A DNA stretch of 10,434 nucleotides. Source: Prevotella sp. UBA4376 (GTDB taxonomy: Bacteria; Bacteroidota; Bacteroidia; Bacteroidales; Bacteroidaceae). The notes under the pieces are model-generated. The model was not told where the DNA came from and searched no databases. It saw only the letters and a program-made list of their open reading frames with translations. Of the stretch, positions 7,183 to 10,434 are shown piece by piece. The stretch is from the NCBI GenBank assembly GCA_002391185.1, contig DGRY01000137.1, positions 1 to 10,434 on the forward strand, written 5' to 3'. Position 1 is the first letter of the stretch; each line of letters begins with the position of its first letter. A program made the position numbers and the translations under genes.

Positions 7183-7376
7183 CAGAGACCGAATTGAAAT
7201 ATGAAGATGCTTTGCGTCAGATAGAGCAGATAGTAGAAAAGCTTGAAAACAACGAGCTTGATATAGATACTATGGGCGAACAACTCAAGACTGCCCAGAA
7301 GCTAATCAGGTTATGCAAGGATAAGCTCACAAAGACCGATGATGAAATCAAAAAGATACTTGAAGGTCAAAAGTGA
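7179..7376 (+). CDS. xseB: Exodeoxyribonuclease VII small subunit (XseB)
   Basis: Small subunit of exonuclease VII; several copies wrap the helical arm of XseA and are needed for stability and activity. The 65 residues form two helices, as in the family: KYEDALRQIEQIVEKLENN (residues about 7-25) matches the conserved first helix, a turn around LDIDTM follows, then the second helix EQLKTAQKLIRLCKDKL. The acidic/lysine tail is usual. The start codon lies in an ATGA shared with the xseA stop, a coupling that would help keep subunits in proportion. Confidence 0.95.
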   Translation: MTETELKYEDALRQIEQIVEKLENNELDIDTMGEQLKTAQKLIRLCKDKLTKTDDEIKKILEGQK

Positions 7377-7397
7377 TAACATTTTTACTTAAATTTC

Positions 7398-7413
7398 TGC
7401 TATAGATATAGCA
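7398..7413. repeat. Short inverted repeat upstream of the ilvE promoter
   Basis: TGCTATA (7398-7404) and TATAGCA (7407-7413) are perfect 7-base inverted arms around GA. The element is 22 bp after the xseB stop and ends 18 bp before the ilvE -7 element, so it covers the place where a -33 element or an operator would sit. As RNA it would form a small hairpin followed by A/T-rich sequence, so it could instead be a weak end signal for xseAB. The choice cannot be made from sequence alone. Confidence 0.35.
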
Positions 7414-7431
7414 AAATATCATTTTTATTTG

Positions 7432-7439
7432 TATCTTTG
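7432..7439 (+). promoter_or_regulatory. Bacteroidetes-type -7 element before ilvE
   Basis: TATCTTTG matches the TAnnTTTG consensus exactly. No TTTG is seen 19-21 bp upstream. Transcription would begin near 7446, giving a leader of about 60 bases that contains the hairpin at 7463-7491. It gives ilvE its own promoter, separate from the xseAB unit. Confidence 0.6.
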
Positions 7440-7462
7440 CAAAAAAGAAAGATAAAATTAAT

Positions 7463-7491
7463 TGTGGAATTACAAATGTGGTAATTTCACA
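7463..7491 (+). promoter_or_regulatory. Strong hairpin in the ilvE leader
   Basis: TGTGGAATTAC (7463-7473) pairs with GTAATTTCACA (7481-7491) over 11 positions, ten Watson-Crick and one G-U, around the 7-base loop AAATGTG. It ends 17 bases before the ilvE start codon and no U-run follows, so it is not an ordinary terminator. A role in message stability or in control of ilvE translation is inferred from position only. Confidence 0.45.
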
Positions 7492-7508
7492 TTCTAAAAA
7501 TAATTGTT

Positions 7509-8525
7509 ATGAAAGATTTAGACTGGGGTAGTCTTTCTTTTGGCTACAGAAGAACAGATTACAATGTCCGCTGCTACTATCGTGACGGAAAATGGGGCGA
7601 AATAGAGGTATGCTCCGACGAATACATCAACATGCACATGGCTGCAACCTGTTTGCATTATGGTCAGGAAGCTTTCGAAGGTTTGAAGGCTTATCGTTGT
7701 CCTGACGGTAAAGTTCGTATTTTCCGAGTGAAGGATAATGCAGAACGTCTTCAGAGCACATGTGATGGTATCGTGATGCCAAAGGTTCCTACAGAAATGT
7801 TCGAGGAAATGGTAAAGAAGGTTGTTCGCCTTAATCAGGAATGGATTCCTACCTACGAGAGTGGCGCAACACTCTATATCCGTCCGCTTCTCATTGGTAT
7901 AACTCCACAGGTTGGTGTGCATCCATCAAAGGATTATCTGTTCCTTATCTTTGCCACTCCTGTTGGTCCTTATTTCAAGGGTGGTTTCCAGAGCAACAAG
8001 TATGCTATCGTTCGTAAGTGGGACCGTTCTGCTCCATTAGGAACAGGTGTGTATAAGGTTGGTGGCAACTATGCTGCTTCTTTGCAGGCTCACATGTTTG
8101 CAGCATCGAAGGGTTATGGTTCTGAGTTTTATCTTGATGCCAAGGAAAAGAAATATGTTGACGAGTGTGGTGCCGCCAACTTCTTCGGTATCAAGAATAA
8201 TACTTATGTAACTCCTAAGAGTACATCAATTCTGCCTTCAATAACCAATAAGAGTTTGATGCAGATAGCCGAGGATTTAGGTTTGAAGGTTGAGCGTCGT
8301 CCTATTCCTGTTGACGAGCTTTCAACATTCGAGGAGGCAGGTGCCTGCGGCACAGCTGCTGTTATCTCTCCAATCTCCGAGCTTGATGATCTTGATACAG
8401 GTGCTAAGTATAGTTTTGGCGACAAGCCTGGTCCATGGTCAACCAAGCTCTACGAAACTCTTCGTGGCATCCAGTATGGTACTATCGAGGATAAGCATGG
8501 TTGGACAACCGTTGTGATTGAATAA
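7509..8525 (+). CDS. ilvE: Branched-chain amino acid aminotransferase (IlvE)
   Basis: A PLP enzyme that interconverts leucine, isoleucine and valine with their 2-keto acids using glutamate/2-oxoglutarate (EC 2.6.1.42): the last biosynthetic or first degradative step. Length 338 residues, typical of the longer BCAT form found in Bacteroidetes and eukaryotes. Family motifs in order: CLHYGQEAFEGLKAYR (48-63), TLYIRPLLIG (121-130), GTGVYKVGGNYAAS (178-191) with Lys183 as the PLP-binding lysine, DECGAANFF (218-226), and EEAGACGTAAVISPI (275-289). It has its own likely promoter and a structured leader, and is followed by a clear terminator, so it seems to be transcribed alone. No other ilv or leu genes are nearby. 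The class IV fold also includes D-amino acid aminotransferase and ADC lyase, but the motifs favour BCAT. Confidence 0.95.
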   Translation: MKDLDWGSLSFGYRRTDYNVRCYYRDGKWGEIEVCSDEYINMHMAATCLHYGQEAFEGLKAYRCPDGKVRIFRVKDNAERLQSTCDGIVMPKVPTEMFEEMVKKVVRLNQEWIPTYESGATLYIRPLLIGITPQVGVHPSKDYLFLIFATPVGPYFKGGFQSNKYAIVRKWDRSAPLGTGVYKVGGNYAASLQAHMFAASKGYGSEFYLDAKEKKYVDECGAANFFGIKNNTYVTPKSTSILPSITNKSLMQIAEDLGLKVERRPIPVDELSTFEEAGACGTAAVISPISELDDLDTGAKYSFGDKPGPWSTKLYETLRGIQYGTIEDKHGWTTVVIE

Positions 8526-8547
8526 TCCATTACGTGTTATAAAGCAT

Positions 8548-8578
8548 AAAGTCCCGAACTCTTGTGGTTCGGGACTTT
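8548..8578 (+). terminator. Intrinsic terminator of ilvE, shared with the convergent mutS2
   Basis: AAAGTCCCGAAC (8548-8559) and GTTCGGGACTTT (8567-8578) form a perfect 12-bp stem around a 7-base loop. The + strand continues with T-rich sequence (TTTATTTTT to 8585), a standard rho-independent terminator 22 bp after the ilvE stop. Read on the minus strand it follows the mutS2 stop by only 5 bp, but its trailing T-run is short (TTTATG), so termination there is probably weaker. Confidence 0.9.
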
Positions 8579-8583
8579 TATTT

Positions 8584-10434
8584 TTACAGGTCAACAACCG
8601 TGATGCCTGCGCCACCAAATTGTACATGTTCGTCGGCATAGTGTGTTACGTTTGGAATGCCCGAGAGGTATTGGCGTATGAGCTGGCGAAGGATACCGTT
8701 GCCTTTTCCATGAAGTATGCGCACACGACTCATGCCCACAAGGATAGCGTCGTCGATGAAGTATTGAACGGCGTTGAGTGCTTCGTCGCCTCGCATTCCT
8801 CGCACATCAAGGTCCTGATGGAAGTTTTTGCGATGGTCGTCCATGGTGTCGCGTGTGGTGCGGCTCATCTTGTAGCCAAGGCTTTCCTGCAGGCGTTGTT
8901 GTTCGGTTTTTGGTGCTTCGGCTGCGGCTGGTGCGTGTTCCAGTCGGTTAAGTCGCATTTTTGAACGCATGTCGCCAAAGATAACTGTGGCCATGGCGCC
9001 TGCTATGCTCTCTACGGTTCCAACCGTGGTGAGTCCCTTCACGCGCACCTTATCGCCAACGGCAATAGGCGAGTTGTTTGTAGCCGATGATTTGTTCACG
9101 GCGTTGCGCAAAGCCTCCGAGGCACGTTTTTCGTTTTCAGCCTTTTCCTTCTTTCGTTTTTCGTGACGTTCCTTGCGTGCTTTTATCTGTTCTATCTTGC
9201 GAGCTATGGCATCGTTGTTGGCTTTTACGTCGATCTCGTTGATGTTTTCTTCAAACTCTTTGAGTTCCTGACGTATGCGTCGGGTTTCGTTCTTTTCAGC
9301 TTCCTTCTCTCGAATCTCCTTTATGGCATTCTCTATGCGTCGGTTGCTTTCTTTCAAGAGTTCGTTGGCTTCCTGACGTGCCTTTGCAAGAATCTCCTTG
9401 CGTTGTTTCTGCAGCTGCTCAATCTCCTTTTCGTAGTTGGCTATGGTCTTTTCCATATCCTTTTCGCGCTGGTGAATGGTTTGGCGCTTGCCTTCCCAAT
9501 AGCGTTTGTCGCGAACGATATCCTGCAGGTATTTGTCGCTCTGGATATAGTCAGCTCCAACAATATCCGATGCTTCCTTTATCACATCCTCGGGCAATCC
9601 TATCTTGCGGGCTATCTCTATGGCGAATGAGCTTCCTGGTCTGCCAATGGCAAGCTGAAAGAGTGGGCGCATCTCGTGTCGGTCGTAGAGCATGGCTCCG
9701 TTGACCACTCCTTCGTGGTTGTCGGCAAAGTGTTTCAGGTTTTGGTAGTGAGTGGTTATCACTCCCCATGCGCCTTCGTTGAGCAGTCGTGTGAGCACGC
9801 TTTCGGCTATTGCTCCACCAATCTGCGGTTCGGTTCCTGTACCAAACTCGTCGATAAGTATGAGTGTTCTGTTTGATGCCTGCTTCATCATGTTCTTCAT
9901 GTTGAGCAGATGTGATGAATAGGTTGAGAGGTCGTTTTCAAGGCTCTGCTCATCGCCTATGTCTATCATGATGTCGTGAAAGATACCTGTTGTTGAGCGG
10001 TCGCCAAGAGGGATTGATAGTCCACTTTGTAGCATGTATTGCAGCAATCCAACTGTTTTCAGGCATACTGACTTACCACCTGCGTTAGGACCGGAGATAA
10101 TCAAAATTCTTCCTGAATTTTGCTGTTCAACATTCAACGTAATATCCAATGGGATTACTTTCTTTGTTCGTTCAAGCAGCGGGTGGCGAGCCTTAATCCA
10201 GTCGATTATTGGTTCGCTCTTCACCTCTGGTTCAAAGGCTTTCATCTGGTTGGCAAGCGAAGCCTTAGCCTGAATGAGGTCAATCTGGGCGAGGAAGCGA
10301 TAGCTGTCGAGAAGTTCAGCCACGTGTGGGCGCACTTTCTCGGTAAACTTTGTTAGAATGCGTATTATCTCCTGTTGCTCCTCGTTCTCCAGTTCGCGTA
10401 TGCGGTTGTTTGCTTCAACCACCTGAGTAGGTTC
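8584..10434 (-). CDS. mutS2: MutS2 ATPase with Smr domain, C-terminal 616 residues; N-terminus beyond the right edge
   Basis: MutS2 is a MutS paralogue outside mismatch repair; in other bacteria it acts on branched DNA to limit recombination, and in Bacillus it also acts on collided ribosomes. The visible part has the ATPase domain with Walker A GPNAGGKS (residues 115-122 of the visible peptide), Walker B LILIDEFGTGTEP, and TTHYQNLKHFAD. A long charged coiled coil follows (YWEGKRQTIHQREKDME onward), then a small beta domain (VGDKVRVKGLTTVGTV). The C-terminal Smr nuclease-type domain has LDVRGMRGDEA and LHGKGNG, matching the LDxRG and HGxGxG motifs. The frame is open to the edge; the GTG at 10422 is an internal valine. 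A full protein is usually about 780-830 residues, so roughly 200 N-terminal residues are missing. Its own promoter is not visible. Confidence 0.95.
   Translation of the reverse strand, partial: EPTQVVEANNRIRELENEEQQEIIRILTKFTEKVRPHVAELLDSYRFLAQIDLIQAKASLANQMKAFEPEVKSEPIIDWIKARHPLLERTKKVIPLDITLNVEQQNSGRILIISGPNAGGKSVCLKTVGLLQYMLQSGLSIPLGDRSTTGIFHDIMIDIGDEQSLENDLSTYSSHLLNMKNMMKQASNRTLILIDEFGTGTEPQIGGAIAESVLTRLLNEGAWGVITTHYQNLKHFADNHEGVVNGAMLYDRHEMRPLFQLAIGRPGSSFAIEIARKIGLPEDVIKEASDIVGADYIQSDKYLQDIVRDKRYWEGKRQTIHQREKDMEKTIANYEKEIEQLQKQRKEILAKARQEANELLKESNRRIENAIKEIREKEAEKNETRRIRQELKEFEENINEIDVKANNDAIARKIEQIKARKERHEKRKKEKAENEKRASEALRNAVNKSSATNNSPIAVGDKVRVKGLTTVGTVESIAGAMATVIFGDMRSKMRLNRLEHAPAAAEAPKTEQQRLQESLGYKMSRTTRDTMDDHRKNFHQDLDVRGMRGDEALNAVQYFIDDAILVGMSRVRILHGKGNGILRQLIRQYLSGIPNVTHYADEHVQFGGAGITVVDL

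Noticed and set aside
7476-7484. ATG-TGG-TAA in the ilvE leader hairpin as a leader peptide
   Set aside because: Two codons without leucine, isoleucine or valine and no terminator alternative make it a poor attenuation peptide; most likely chance.
8518-9630. Long plus-strand open frames (8518-8964 and 9163-9630) opposite mutS2
   Set aside because: They are antisense to a well-recognised MutS2 reading frame, have cysteine- and phenylalanine-heavy compositions typical of reverse-strand shadows, and show no recognisable domain; the first also spans the ilvE terminator.
1-10434. CRISPR arrays, insertion sequences, tRNA/rRNA genes, phage or defence genes
   Set aside because: No regularly spaced repeats, terminal inverted repeats with a transposase, or RNA gene signatures were seen by reading both strands; all long frames are accounted for by recognised families.

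Overview
The window looks like ordinary chromosome from a member of the Bacteroidota, most likely a Bacteroidales/Prevotella-type organism. The reasons are moderate GC with AT-rich spacers, start codons preceded by A/T-rich sequence rather than a clear Shine-Dalgarno, -7 promoter elements of the Bacteroidetes form TAnnTTTG, and protein variants of the Bacteroidetes kind (an RmlB of about 385 residues, a subtilase with a Bacteroidetes-type propeptide, a cytidylate-kinase-like protein). The genus is inferred from how the proteins read, not from a search.

Layout. From 1 to 4202 five genes lie on the minus strand, read right to left: a MATE-family exporter, a cytidylate-kinase-like protein, a small metallophosphoesterase, dTDP-glucose 4,6-dehydratase (rfbB/rmlB), and the first 130 codons of purT, which runs off the left edge. 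Gaps are 10 bp, a 4-bp overlap, 66 bp and 24 bp, so this reads as one transcription unit starting from a TATCTTTG element just before the MATE gene. A 220-bp divergent intergenic region (4203-4422) holds that promoter and a good TTTG-N19-TACTTTTG promoter facing right. Rightward from it come a secreted subtilisin-like (S8) protease, then xseA and xseB (the two exonuclease VII subunits, overlapping by 4 bp). After a 132-bp spacer with its own TATCTTTG element and a strong leader hairpin comes ilvE (branched-chain aminotransferase). ilvE converges on the C-terminal three quarters of mutS2 (minus strand, entering from the right edge), and a 12-bp stem terminator sits between them.

Functionally the window is mostly housekeeping: purine synthesis (PurT), nucleotide-sugar synthesis (RmlB), branched-chain amino acid metabolism (IlvE), DNA processing and repair (ExoVII, MutS2), plus transport and a secreted protease. 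I see no CRISPR array, insertion sequence, tRNA, rRNA, phage gene, toxin-antitoxin pair or defence cluster, and I found no convincing evidence of a new multi-gene system. The points most worth a second look are the non-canonical P-loop of the cytidylate-kinase-like protein in a tight operon with a MATE exporter, the hairpin in the ilvE leader, and the structured purine-rich leader of an S8 protease that lacks a type IX sorting domain.
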